Below, one piece after another: positions 10,474-19,234 of a stretch of DNA of 32,755 nt; position 1 is the first letter of the stretch; each line of letters starts with the position of its first letter. Below the pieces are notes generated by a model. The model was not told the DNA's origin and made no database searches. It saw nothing but the letters and a program-made list of their open reading frames with translations. Both the position numbers and the translations under genes were made by a program. Source of the DNA: Acidobacteriaceae bacterium (GTDB lineage: Bacteria; Acidobacteriota; Terriglobia; Terriglobales; Acidobacteriaceae); contig PLOI01000022.1 of the NCBI GenBank assembly GCA_003142015.1, positions 1 through 32,755 of the forward strand. The letters run 5' to 3'.

Positions 10474-11718
10474 TCAGTGAGCAAGGCGATAGACCTCGGA
10501 GCCAGCCAGCAAGAATCCTCCGGTGCCATAGACATAGCTGGAGGTTGGAGTAAATGCACCGGGCGCTGCGCCCACAGCCTGCATGCTGCCCAGCCTGCCG
10601 TCCTGATAAATATGGGCGAGTAGGCCTTTCCAGGCGCGCCGAACAACCGGTCTGTATATCTTGCCATCGAGAATGCCCGAGTTAATTCCGTAAGCAAAGC
10701 CATAAGTAAAGAACGCGGAGCCGGAGATCTCCGGAAGTTCATAGTCCGCCTCATCCAGCAGGCCGGCTCTCCAAAGGCCGTCCGCTCCTTGCAGAGACGC
10801 AATTTTCTGCGCCATCTGCTGAAACTGTGCAACATACCTTGGGCGAGAAGGGTAGTCGGCCGGCATCTCCGCCAGCACGCGCGCGAGTCCGGCAAAGACC
10901 CAGCCGTTGCCGCGCGACCAGAAGACGCTGTTGCCGTTTGCTTCGTGTGCGTCAAAGTATGACTTGTCGCGGAAAAACAAACTATTTTCCGGGCTATAAA
11001 GCAGGTCGGAGGTAATCCACCATTCGTGATCCATGAAGTCCAGGTACTTCCGCTCTCCGGTCACCTTGCTCAGTTTGGCAAGCACGGGCGGAGCCATGAA
11101 CAATGCATCGCACCACCACCATAACGGTTTCTGTGCATCGTCGGGCAGTTGCATCACCGCGTCCATGCGCTCCTTTATAGGAACGATCATGGCGGGATCG
11201 CGGTAGCGGGAATACAGGTCCAGATAGGTTTGGCCGACTGCCAGATCGTCCGCATGTGCGAGACGCGGGCCGGGCTGCCAGTCAAATTTCTTCCCCACCA
11301 GCAGCAGCGCGTCCTGATATTTTTTGCCGTTTGCGGCTTCGGGAACGGCCATGAAACCTGCATAGAGCGCGGCAAATGTCCAATCCCGGTTGAACCCATC
11401 AGAGGCTCGAGCCAACTGCCAATTGGCGACTTTCCGCATCGCGCGGCTGACGTCTTTGCGTTTGAGCGCGGGTGAGAGATTGGATGCGAGAGGAAGTGAA
11501 GCAGACGGCGCATCTCCGACCCAGGGATTGTCCGCGGGCTTCGTTGATTGTCCATAAAGAGCGGAAGAGCACAACAGCAGCGCCAGCGTCGCTATTGCCA
11601 CGGCGTGCCATAAATGTTTCGGCTCGCGCACAGACGAGGGTTCGCTAATCGCTTGATTTGCGCTGGCGCAGTGAATAGCCCTGCCAGACAACTGTTGCGC
11701 GCATTCCTCGATAATCAT
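10474..11718 (-). CDS. Glycoside hydrolase family 88/105 protein (unsaturated rhamnogalacturonyl/glucuronyl hydrolase-like), secreted
   Basis: Alpha/alpha-barrel motifs WWWCDALFMAPPVLAKLSKVTGERKYLDFM, WSRGNGWVFAGLARVLAEMP, SGSAFFTYGFAYGINSGIL; hydrophobic N-terminal signal. Confidence 0.93.
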   Translation of the reverse strand: MIIEECAQQLSGRAIHCASANQAISEPSSVREPKHLWHAVAIATLALLLCSSALYGQSTKPADNPWVGDAPSASLPLASNLSPALKRKDVSRAMRKVANWQLARASDGFNRDWTFAALYAGFMAVPEAANGKKYQDALLLVGKKFDWQPGPRLAHADDLAVGQTYLDLYSRYRDPAMIVPIKERMDAVMQLPDDAQKPLWWWCDALFMAPPVLAKLSKVTGERKYLDFMDHEWWITSDLLYSPENSLFFRDKSYFDAHEANGNSVFWSRGNGWVFAGLARVLAEMPADYPSRPRYVAQFQQMAQKIASLQGADGLWRAGLLDEADYELPEISGSAFFTYGFAYGINSGILDGKIYRPVVRRAWKGLLAHIYQDGRLGSMQAVGAAPGAFTPTSSYVYGTGGFLLAGSEVYRLAH

Positions 11719-11734
11719 GCAATGCCCTTCCAGC

Positions 11735-11746
11735 GATAACGTTATC
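11735..11746. promoter_or_regulatory. Candidate LacI-family operator, perfect palindrome GATAACGTTATC
   Basis: 12-bp perfect palindrome with central CG, 16 nt upstream of the GH88/105 start in the divergent intergenic region. Confidence 0.5.
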
Positions 11747-11940
11747 TATTAAGGTGGAGATTACAGCAGGAAAGCGCAGCATGTCAACTGCTTGGCGGAC
11801 CCTGCCGTTTATCTTGCAGTGAGCGCCGTTGGCAGCATCGGGAGGCAGGGTAATTCCATCGCCGCCTGTTCCACGTCCTGCGGAAATCGGGCCGCTGATG
11901 CGCATGTGATCGCCTGCATTGCCTTCTCCAGTATAATTTT

Positions 11941-11952
11941 GGTATCGTTATT
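11941..11952. promoter_or_regulatory. Candidate second, imperfect operator GGTATCGTTATT
   Basis: 9/12 identity to GATAACGTTATC; 17 nt upstream of the kdgK-like start. Confidence 0.3.
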
Positions 11953-11969
11953 GCTGCAAAGGAATCGCG

Positions 11970-13076
11970 ATGAATGATTTGCGCGCTCAGATACAGCCTC
12001 CAGCCAGTGTGCGATGGGATTGCATCAGCCTGGGCGAGGTGATGCTGCGACTTGATCCTGTTGAGGAGCGCATCCACACGGCGCGGAATTTTCGAGTGTG
12101 GGAAGGCGGCGGCGAGTACAACGTGGCTCGCGGATTGCGCCGCTGCTTTGGCCTGCGCACTGCCATTGCCACGGCTTTAGCGGACAATGCGGTCGGCCGG
12201 CTGGTGGAAGATCTGATGTTGCAGGGGGGCGTGGATCAGGAGTTGGTGCGATGGGTTCCCTTCGATGGGGTTGGCCGCGCGGTTCGCAATGGCTTGAATT
12301 TTACCGAGCGCGGTTACGGCGTCCGCGCTGGGCTGGGCTGCTCTGACCGGGGAAATACGGCGGTCTCGCAACTGAAGCCGGGAGACTTCGATTGGGGCTC
12401 TATCTTCGGCGCGGAGCGCGGAGCGCGCTGGTTCCACACTGGCGGCATCTTCGCCGCGCTCTCCGATACGACGATTGACGTGGCGGGCGAGGCGATGGAC
12501 GCCGCGCGAAGCGCGGACACGGCAATCTCCTACGACCTGAACTATCGCGAATCGCTCTGGAAATCTATCGGCGGCAAGCCGAGGGCGCAAGAGGTAAACC
12601 GCGAACTGGTGCGGAAGGTCGATGTTCTGTTCGGCAATGAAGAGGACTTCTCCGCCATGCTGGGCGTCGAGGTCGCGGGCGTGAGCCAGGGCTTCGACGA
12701 GTTGCCGGTAGAGAGTTACGGCAAGATGCTCCGCGATCTCTCCAGCGCCTACCCGAACTTGAAGATCATTGCGTCCACGCTGCGCACGGCGCACACTGCA
12801 TCGGAAAACGGATGGGGCGCGATTGCGCTGCATCAAGGCGGAATTGCTCATGTCGCGCAACGCAATATCGACATACTCGACCGTGTGGGCGGCGGCGATT
12901 CTTTTGCTTCGGGCCTCATATACGGTTTGCTTGCCGGCAAGGATGTGGAGTGGGCCGTAAAGTGCGGCGTGGCGCATGGCGCGCTAGCCATGACGACGCC
13001 CGGCGACACAAGCACCGCGAGCCTGGCCGAGGTGCTGCGCGTAATGGGCGGAGGCGCGGCGCGCATATCGAGATAA
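11970..13076 (+). CDS. kdgK: PfkB-family sugar kinase, likely 2-dehydro-3-deoxygluconokinase
   Basis: Begins CISLGEVMLRLDP; C-terminal PfkB signature DRVGGGDSFASGLIYGLL; sits with kduI, kduD and KDPG aldolase. Confidence 0.87.
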   Translation: MNDLRAQIQPPASVRWDCISLGEVMLRLDPVEERIHTARNFRVWEGGGEYNVARGLRRCFGLRTAIATALADNAVGRLVEDLMLQGGVDQELVRWVPFDGVGRAVRNGLNFTERGYGVRAGLGCSDRGNTAVSQLKPGDFDWGSIFGAERGARWFHTGGIFAALSDTTIDVAGEAMDAARSADTAISYDLNYRESLWKSIGGKPRAQEVNRELVRKVDVLFGNEEDFSAMLGVEVAGVSQGFDELPVESYGKMLRDLSSAYPNLKIIASTLRTAHTASENGWGAIALHQGGIAHVAQRNIDILDRVGGGDSFASGLIYGLLAGKDVEWAVKCGVAHGALAMTTPGDTSTASLAEVLRVMGGGAARISR

Positions 13077-13095
13077 TCGGTTTTCTCAACACAGG

Positions 13096-13956
13096 ATGTG
13101 CAACATCCGGAAAGAGTGTGACCCCGTGAAAATGCTGCAAATGGCGGACGTCGTTCGCTACCGCACGATGACGACGGAGGAATTGCGCGAGACGTTTCTG
13201 CTCAGTGATCTCTTTCAGCCTGGGCAGGTCTGCCTGACTTATGTCGATCTCGACCGCACGGTGATAGGCTCCGCAGTTCCGACCGGCGAGGCGCTGCCGC
13301 TGATGACTCAGGACGCACTCAAGGCTGCATACTTTACCGAGCGGCGCGAGCTGGGCATCCTAAATATTGGCGCCGCTGGAACTGTTACTGTGAATGGCGC
13401 CGCGTATGAACTGAAGCAACTTGACGCGCTGTACGTGGGCCGGGGAAACGAGAAGATTGTTTTTTCCAGCGCCGACCCGAAGCTTCCGGCGGAGTTCTAT
13501 CTGTTGAGTTATCCCGCTCATGCCGTGCATCCTACTAAACTGGTTCACTCGGTTGATGAAGCAAAGACGACCCTCGGCTCCGCGGAGACCGCGAACTTGC
13601 GCGATATCACAAAGGTCATTCACCTTGAAGGAGCGCGCAGTTGCCAGTTGGTAATGGGCTTTACACAACTGGCCTCCGGAAGCGTGTGGAACACCATGCC
13701 GGCGCATACGCACATGAGGCGGTCGGAGGTTTATTTGTACTTCAACATCGCGGCGGACCAGCGCGTCGTTCACCTCATGGGTCCGGGCGACGAGACCCGC
13801 CATCTTGTGATCGCGGACAAGCAAGTTGTGGTCTCTCCCGGATGGTCGATTCACGCCGGCGTTGGAACCAAGAATTATTCCTTCTGCTGGGGAATGGGCG
13901 GAGAGAACCAGGTTTACAGTGATATGGATCCAGTTGCCATTGCGGATTTGAAGTAG
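13096..13956 (+). CDS. kduI: 5-dehydro-4-deoxy-D-glucuronate isomerase
   Basis: KduI-like motifs: ELGILNIGAAGTVTVNGAAYELKQLDALYVGRG, MPAHTHMRRSEVYLYFNI, WSIHAGVGTKNYSFCWGMGGEN. Start may be 13126 or 13132. Confidence 0.95.
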   Translation: MCNIRKECDPVKMLQMADVVRYRTMTTEELRETFLLSDLFQPGQVCLTYVDLDRTVIGSAVPTGEALPLMTQDALKAAYFTERRELGILNIGAAGTVTVNGAAYELKQLDALYVGRGNEKIVFSSADPKLPAEFYLLSYPAHAVHPTKLVHSVDEAKTTLGSAETANLRDITKVIHLEGARSCQLVMGFTQLASGSVWNTMPAHTHMRRSEVYLYFNIAADQRVVHLMGPGDETRHLVIADKQVVVSPGWSIHAGVGTKNYSFCWGMGGENQVYSDMDPVAIADLK

Positions 13957-13973
13957 CCGGAAAGGATTGCGCC

Positions 13974-14735
13974 ATGATCTTGGAACGATTCAGTCTGAAG
14001 GGAAAGACGGCGCTGGTAACGGGATCGTCGCGCGGGCTGGGCGCGGCAATCGCGCTGGCGCTGGCCGAGGCAGGGGCCAACGTGGCTGTTCACGGATCGC
14101 GCGCGGTTCCGCAAGCGACGCTGGACCTCGTGAGCAAAGCAGGAAGAGAATCCGTCGCTCTGGTGGGCGATGTGAGCGATGCGCCGGTTTGCATATCGCT
14201 CGTGGAAGAGGTCGTCGCACACTTCGGCCGCATCGACATTCTCGTCAACAATGCCGGGATCATCCGCCGCGCGCCTGCCATCGAACACTCCGAGGAAGAC
14301 TGGAAAGCGGTGATCGATACCGATCTCACTAGCGTCTTTCGTCTCACGAAGCAAGCAGGAAAACACATGCTTGCACAAGGGTCGGGGAAGATCATCAATG
14401 TCGCTTCGCTGCTGACCTTTCAGGGCGGAGTCTTCGTTCCCTCCTACGCGGCGGCCAAAGGCGCAGTGGGACAACTGACGAAAGCTTTCGCCAATGAGTG
14501 GGCCGCCAAAGGCATCAACGTGAATGCTATCGCGCCGGGATACATGGCAACAGACAATACGGAGGCGCTACGGGCAAGCCCGGAACGGTCGCGTCAGATA
14601 CTGGAGCGAATTCCGGCGGCGCGCTGGGGTAGCCCTGAAGATATGGCGGGCGCGGCGGTTTTTCTTGCCTCGAGCGCCAGCGACTACGTTCATGGCCACG
14701 TGATGGTTGTCGATGGCGGATGGCTCAGCCGGTAG
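13974..14735 (+). CDS. kduD: SDR oxidoreductase, 2-deoxy-D-gluconate 3-dehydrogenase / 2-dehydro-3-deoxy-D-gluconate 5-dehydrogenase
   Basis: FSLKGKTALVTGSSRGLGAAIALALAEAGA, NNAG, YAAAKGAV; immediately downstream of kduI. Confidence 0.92.
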   Translation: MILERFSLKGKTALVTGSSRGLGAAIALALAEAGANVAVHGSRAVPQATLDLVSKAGRESVALVGDVSDAPVCISLVEEVVAHFGRIDILVNNAGIIRRAPAIEHSEEDWKAVIDTDLTSVFRLTKQAGKHMLAQGSGKIINVASLLTFQGGVFVPSYAAAKGAVGQLTKAFANEWAAKGINVNAIAPGYMATDNTEALRASPERSRQILERIPAARWGSPEDMAGAAVFLASSASDYVHGHVMVVDGGWLSR

Positions 14736-14783
14736 ACCTAAGCAAGATCGCAGATGTGTACAGATCGAATTCCGAGGTGCTTG

Positions 14784-15257
14784 ATGAGAATTGGAATTGC
14801 AATCATGGCCATGGCCACGTGCGTGCCGCCGATGGCTGCCGCGCAGACGCTGGTGGCAGACCGCATTACGCAAAGCCAGTTGGTCGAGCAGGCACAGCAG
14901 TTATCCGCGAAGGCGCAAGGCCCGAGCGGAACCGCGAGCGCCAAGTTGAACGAGTATCCCAACCACTACACCATGATCGCGCTTCGCCACAAGGATGGAG
15001 GAGCGGAAATTCACGAGAACTTTGCGGATTTCTTTCTGGTGGTGCAGGGGCACGCGACTCTTTTGACCGGCGGCAGCGTCGAAGATGGAAAAGAGGTAAG
15101 CCCAGGAGAGGTTCGAGGTACATTCGTGCGGAACGGAACTTCAATGAACTTGAATCCAGGAGACGTGGTGCATATCCCCGCAACCGTGCCTCATCAAATG
15201 CTTGTGCCGGATGGAAGCACATTCATTTATTTCGTCATCAAAGTCAAAGAGAAGTAA
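14784..15257 (+). CDS. Cupin-domain protein with N-terminal signal sequence
   Basis: MRIGIAIMAMATCVPPMAAAQ signal-like; cupin motifs GGAEIHENFADFFLVVQGHATLLTGG and LNPGDVVHIPATVPHQML. Confidence 0.8.
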   Translation: MRIGIAIMAMATCVPPMAAAQTLVADRITQSQLVEQAQQLSAKAQGPSGTASAKLNEYPNHYTMIALRHKDGGAEIHENFADFFLVVQGHATLLTGGSVEDGKEVSPGEVRGTFVRNGTSMNLNPGDVVHIPATVPHQMLVPDGSTFIYFVIKVKEK

Positions 15258-15276
15258 GACTCGCGAAGGAAGAGCT

Positions 15277-15927
15277 ATGAACAAAGCGGAAGTGTTGAAG
15301 CGCATCAAGACAACCGGAATCCTGCCTGTGTTGCGGGCTGCTTCGGTTGAAGAAGCAGTGGCGCTGGCAAAGGCGGTCGAGGCCGGCGGAATTGCGACGC
15401 TGGAAGTCACGATGACGGTTCCCGATGCGGTCGAGGTAATGCGCTCGCTGATACGCCAGGCAGGGGATCACATTCTTATCGGAGCCGGTACGGTTCTCGA
15501 TCCTGAAACCGCGCGCGCCTGCATACTGGCCGGAGCACAATTCATCGTGAGCCCGGCTCTCAATCTGAAGACCATAGAAATCTGCCACCGCTATGGCGTG
15601 GCCGTGATTCCGGGCGCGCTCACGCCGACCGAAATCGTCACAGCATGGGAAGCCGGCGCGGATGTGGTGAAGGTATTTCCGTGCAGCGCACTGGGTGGGG
15701 CAAAATATCTGAAGGCGTTGAAGGGGCCACTGCCGCAAATCGAGCTGATTCCCACAGGAGGAGTCTCGTTGTCCACGGCGGCGGAGTTCCTGTCGGCGGG
15801 CGCATTCGCCCTGGGCGTGGGCTCCGACCTAGTCAATTCGAAAGCCATCGCCGACGGGAGGCCGGAGATCGTCACGCAAACCGCCAAAGAGTACGTGGAG
15901 ATCATTCGCAAGGCGAGAGCAGAGTAA
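15277..15927 (+). CDS. eda: Bifunctional 4-hydroxy-2-oxoglutarate aldolase / KDPG aldolase
   Basis: TTGILPVLRAASVEEAVALAKAVEAGGIATLEVTMTVPDAVEVM, LIGAGTVLDPETARACILAGAQFIVSPALN, VIPGALTPTEIVTAWEAGADVVKVFPC. Confidence 0.96.
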   Translation: MNKAEVLKRIKTTGILPVLRAASVEEAVALAKAVEAGGIATLEVTMTVPDAVEVMRSLIRQAGDHILIGAGTVLDPETARACILAGAQFIVSPALNLKTIEICHRYGVAVIPGALTPTEIVTAWEAGADVVKVFPCSALGGAKYLKALKGPLPQIELIPTGGVSLSTAAEFLSAGAFALGVGSDLVNSKAIADGRPEIVTQTAKEYVEIIRKARAE

Positions 15928-15957
15928 GCGCGGAATCTGCCACAGTATGCCAAATGG

Positions 15958-15989
15958 AAATAGCCTCTCGTCTCCGAGGGGCTATTTTT
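15958..15989 (+). terminator. Rho-independent terminator of the uronate operon
   Basis: AAATAGCCTC/GAGGGGCTATTT stem followed by TTT, about 30 nt after the aldolase stop. Confidence 0.85.
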
Positions 15990-16022
15990 ACCTGCAAATT
16001 GTTGTTATTATTGCACTTAATA

Positions 16023-16098
16023 TGGAGCCGAAGATCGGAGTCGAACCGACGACCTGCTGATTACGAATCAGCTGCTCTACCAACTGAGCTACTTCGGC
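16023..16098 (-). tRNA. tRNA-Thr (anticodon CGT), CCA encoded
   Basis: Reverse complement GCCGAAGTAGCTCAGTTGGTAGAGCAGCTGATTCGTAATCAGCAGGTCGTCGGTTCGACTCCGATCTTCGGCTCCA folds as a cloverleaf; anticodon loop TTCGTAA. Confidence 0.97.
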
Positions 16099-16194
16099 TT
16101 TCCTTTTCAGATTGTACCGTTGCGCTCCGCTCCGGTAAAGTTTCGCGCTGAAACCGTCCCTGCCAGTTCCCTGTTGCGGCTCTCCCGGCAAGGC

Positions 16195-16599
16195 TCAGAC
16201 CGTGGCGGTCGAGTGCAATTCGATTTGGATCGCGGGCGGATGGAGCAGCGTGTTGTGAATCAGACAATGGTGGACCGCCTGGTCCATGCCGGCCCGGTCC
16301 GCTTCACTCAGCGCTAACGGGACTTTGACCTCGATGACGAAGTTGTCCAGACGCGCCGGAGGCCCTGCCTTACCTGCCGTCACACGGACCTCGACTCCAT
16401 CGCGCGGCAATCCCCTCTTCCTGAGGTAGGCTGAGGCATAATAGGCCGCGCAGGTGCCCAGAGACGCCAGAAGAAGCTCAGGCGGCGTCATGCCCTCATC
16501 GCTGCCGCCGGCTTCCGTGGGCTGGTCGCAGACCAGGGAGTGCTTCCGTGCCGCAACCTCAAACTTTACGTCTCCCAGGAGCTTCAGATTGATTTCCAT
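16195..16599 (-). CDS. OsmC family protein
   Basis: SDEGMTPPELLLASLGTCAAYYASAYLRKRGLP motif with a conserved Cys; about 134 aa. Confidence 0.92.
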   Translation of the reverse strand: MEINLKLLGDVKFEVAARKHSLVCDQPTEAGGSDEGMTPPELLLASLGTCAAYYASAYLRKRGLPRDGVEVRVTAGKAGPPARLDNFVIEVKVPLALSEADRAGMDQAVHHCLIHNTLLHPPAIQIELHSTATV

Positions 16600-16646
16600 G
16601 GTCTCGTCCTTTCAACATCGGTCGAATTTCAGTTCACGCCAGGCCG

Positions 16647-17210
16647 CTAGCTGCCGGCGGGCGTTGAACCGCAAGCGCCGCGCCGTGGACGGTTCCATGG
16701 CAGCCGGGCCAGCACCTCGCCCATGGGGCAAAATCCCGTGCAACCGGCAAAGACCAATCCGCAGCCCACAAATCCCGGTAGAAGCAGCCACCACGGCGAC
16801 ACTGCCACCGCCAGCAAAACTCCCATAAACCCAAGCAGGCCCGCGATCAGCCGCACCTGCCGCTCCAGCGCCCAGCGCGCGGCAGTCGAGCGCACAGCCG
16901 GATACCCTGCCTGGAGCCAGGCACCGGTTCCACCCTCCAACACGACAAGTTCCTTGCCGCTGCCCGCAAGCAAGGCGCTCGCCAGGCGCGCACGCGTGCC
17001 CCCCTGGCACACCAGCACCACCGGCGCGTTCGTCTCCAGATCGGCTGTCCGCAGTTCTACCTGCTCCAACGGAATGTTGATGGCGCCGGGCAGATGGGCC
17101 GTGGCAAACTCGGTTGCCGAGCGAACATCCACCAGTTGCGCCCGCCGTCCTGACGCCTGCCAATCCTTCCAGGTTTCAATGCTGATGGTGCGTGCCGCCG
17201 CTTCGGGCAT
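16647..17210 (-). CDS. Rhodanese-like domain protein fused to DUF2892-type membrane domain (YgaP-like)
   Basis: QLVDVRSATEFATAHLPGAINIPLEQV, active-site loop VCQGGTRA, C-terminal TM region GLVFAGCTGFCPMGEVLARLPWN. Confidence 0.92.
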   Translation of the reverse strand: MPEAAARTISIETWKDWQASGRRAQLVDVRSATEFATAHLPGAINIPLEQVELRTADLETNAPVVLVCQGGTRARLASALLAGSGKELVVLEGGTGAWLQAGYPAVRSTAARWALERQVRLIAGLLGFMGVLLAVAVSPWWLLLPGFVGCGLVFAGCTGFCPMGEVLARLPWNRPRRGACGSTPAGS

Positions 17211-17281
17211 TTTTCTCCTCTATAAGGGTAGAGCGCCGGTCTGCGTAAAAATACTCGCCGGAAGCAAAGCCTTCTTGCCGT

Positions 17282-18175
17282 TTGATGCTCAAACAGATTA
17301 CCAAGACTCCCTGTCTGCTGGCTGAGCGAGCCATTACAATCGAATCCGTGAGACCTTCCTTTGAAATCGGCCCGGTCCATGTGGGCGGCGGCCAGTTGTT
17401 TTTGATCGCCGGACCGTGCGTCATCGAGTCCGAGGCGCACGCGCGGCGCATGGCCGAGGCGATTCAGCGCATTGCGGCGGACCTCGGAATTCCGTACATC
17501 TTCAAGGCCAGCTACGACAAGGCCAACCGCACCAGCGTGAAGAGCTTTCGCGGGCCGGGGCTCGTCGAGGGCACGCGCATCCTGAGCCGCCTGGCCAAGG
17601 ACACGGGGCTGCCTGTTTTAACCGACGTGCATGAGCCGGCCCACTGCGCAGTGGCCGCCGAGGCCGTGGACGTGCTGCAGATTCCGGCCTTCCTTTGCCG
17701 GCAGACCGATCTGCTGGTGGCTGCGGGCAAGACGGGCCGGGCTGTGAATATTAAGAAGGGCCAGTTCGTGGCGCCGTGGGACATGACGCATCCGGTCGAA
17801 AAGGTTCGCTCCACGGGCAATGAGCGCGTCCTGCTCACCGAGCGAGGAGCCAGCTTCGGCTACAACTCGCTGGTAGTGGATTACCGCTCACTGCCGGTGA
17901 TGCGCAATCTCGCGCCGGTGGTCTTCGACGCGACTCATTCGGTGCAGCAGCCCTCAGCGGCGAATGGTGTAAGCGGCGGCCAGCCGGAGTTTATTCCGCT
18001 GCTGGCGCGGGCCGCTGTGGCCGCGGGAATTGATGGGCTGTTTTTGGAGGTCCACGACGACCCGGCCAACGCTAAGTCCGACGGCGCGAATGCGCTGGAC
18101 TTGAAGCTGCTAAAGCCGCTGCTGGAAAGGCTGCTGGCGATACATCGGGCGGCTGGGGAGTGTGCCGGGGGTTGA
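17282..18175 (+). CDS. kdsA: 3-deoxy-8-phosphooctulonate (KDO-8-P) synthase
   Basis: FLIAGPCVIESEAHARRMAEAI, PYIFKASYDKANRTSVKSFRGPGLVEGTRIL, PVLTDVHEPAH, LFLEVHDDPANAKSDGAN. True start may be downstream (e.g. GTG 17348). Confidence 0.96.
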   Translation: MMLKQITKTPCLLAERAITIESVRPSFEIGPVHVGGGQLFLIAGPCVIESEAHARRMAEAIQRIAADLGIPYIFKASYDKANRTSVKSFRGPGLVEGTRILSRLAKDTGLPVLTDVHEPAHCAVAAEAVDVLQIPAFLCRQTDLLVAAGKTGRAVNIKKGQFVAPWDMTHPVEKVRSTGNERVLLTERGASFGYNSLVVDYRSLPVMRNLAPVVFDATHSVQQPSAANGVSGGQPEFIPLLARAAVAAGIDGLFLEVHDDPANAKSDGANALDLKLLKPLLERLLAIHRAAGECAGG

Positions 18176-18268
18176 TGGCTGCCCATGCCGCAACAGCCAG
18201 ATTTGGCTCTCCTCGCCTCTACCATCGTTGGCGCGGAGCTGGCGACAGAAGAAAATCGACCCTCTAAA

Positions 18269-18571
18269 CTATGCCGCGAGTTGCCTCAAGCTCCTTGGAG
18301 CATCCGGTTCAGGCAAGAGTGCAGGGACGCTGGCGGCTGAGGCGCATACAATCCGGTGCTCTTCCAACTCGTATCTGGCGCGCTCCATATCGACATTCTT
18401 CTGGGCCGCAAGCACCGTGCTGACCCGATAACACACTGAGGCACGAGCTTCGACATACTCGCTGAGCCCAGCCTCGTACGCTCGTTCCAGATTCCTGCAG
18501 GTCGAGCAACCCATGTCTTCATCCTCCGGCCTTCCGTCAGGCACGCGACGGCTAAAGTTATGCGGCTTCAA
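18269..18571 (-). CDS. Small CxxC-containing hypothetical protein
   Basis: MGCSTCRNLERAYEAGLSEYVEARASVCYRVSTVLAAQKNVDMERARYELEEHRIVC: helical, charged, with N-terminal CxxC. Start may be internal (Met of MGCSTC). Confidence 0.6.
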   Translation of the reverse strand: MKPHNFSRRVPDGRPEDEDMGCSTCRNLERAYEAGLSEYVEARASVCYRVSTVLAAQKNVDMERARYELEEHRIVCASAASVPALLPEPDAPRSLRQLAA

Positions 18572-19234
18572 GAAGGAAATCCAAAAGATTGGGCGGACGG
18601 TTGCAGTTTTTTGGGCGCGGTTCCATAACTGGCTGCAATCCCGATCAAAGCGATACTCCGGCCGGAGTTAGAATGTTCCCTCAGGAAGTCTTCTGCAAAA
18701 GTACGTCGATCCGCCTGTGTTCCATCCTGCTTAATTCCGGAAGAGTTAGTTATATAGGCTTGGCCCATCTGCCTGAAAGAATGTTCACTCTTCTTCTGGC
18801 GAGTCGATGGGAGATTTCTTGTGTCGCATATCTTGAGAAGGTCCATAGCAGCTCCAGTTGCCCGGTTGCTTGCTTGAATGGTACTCGCCTGGAATGAAGC
18901 ATCGAAGACTCGAGGCGACGAGAATATATCTCAATAGCTCTAGGCTGAACACGCCCGAAATAGCTCACGCTTCGCCTGCAACGGGCAGAAGAATTGTCGA
19001 AGCGGCAATCTTGACTATCTTCGGTTGTTTGTGAGGCTTGCAACCGATCCTTTGAAAGCCTCATGGAGCTAGAAATAGGAGTTAATTACTTCAGATAGTT
19101 GTTCTAGTTCAGAAAATCTGAAGGATGAGATGAAAATCTTCTCTATCTCAGTGCTACTCCAGATCATCGCACATGTCAAGCGACTTATTGTGAATTTCCC
19201 GCCTCGCCGATCTCTCCGCTCCCGGCAAGATGCC

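Noticed and set aside
16023-16098. tRNA-Thr as an integration site
   Set aside because: No integrase or partial tRNA 3' repeat seen adjacent; the integrase remnant is 15 kb away.
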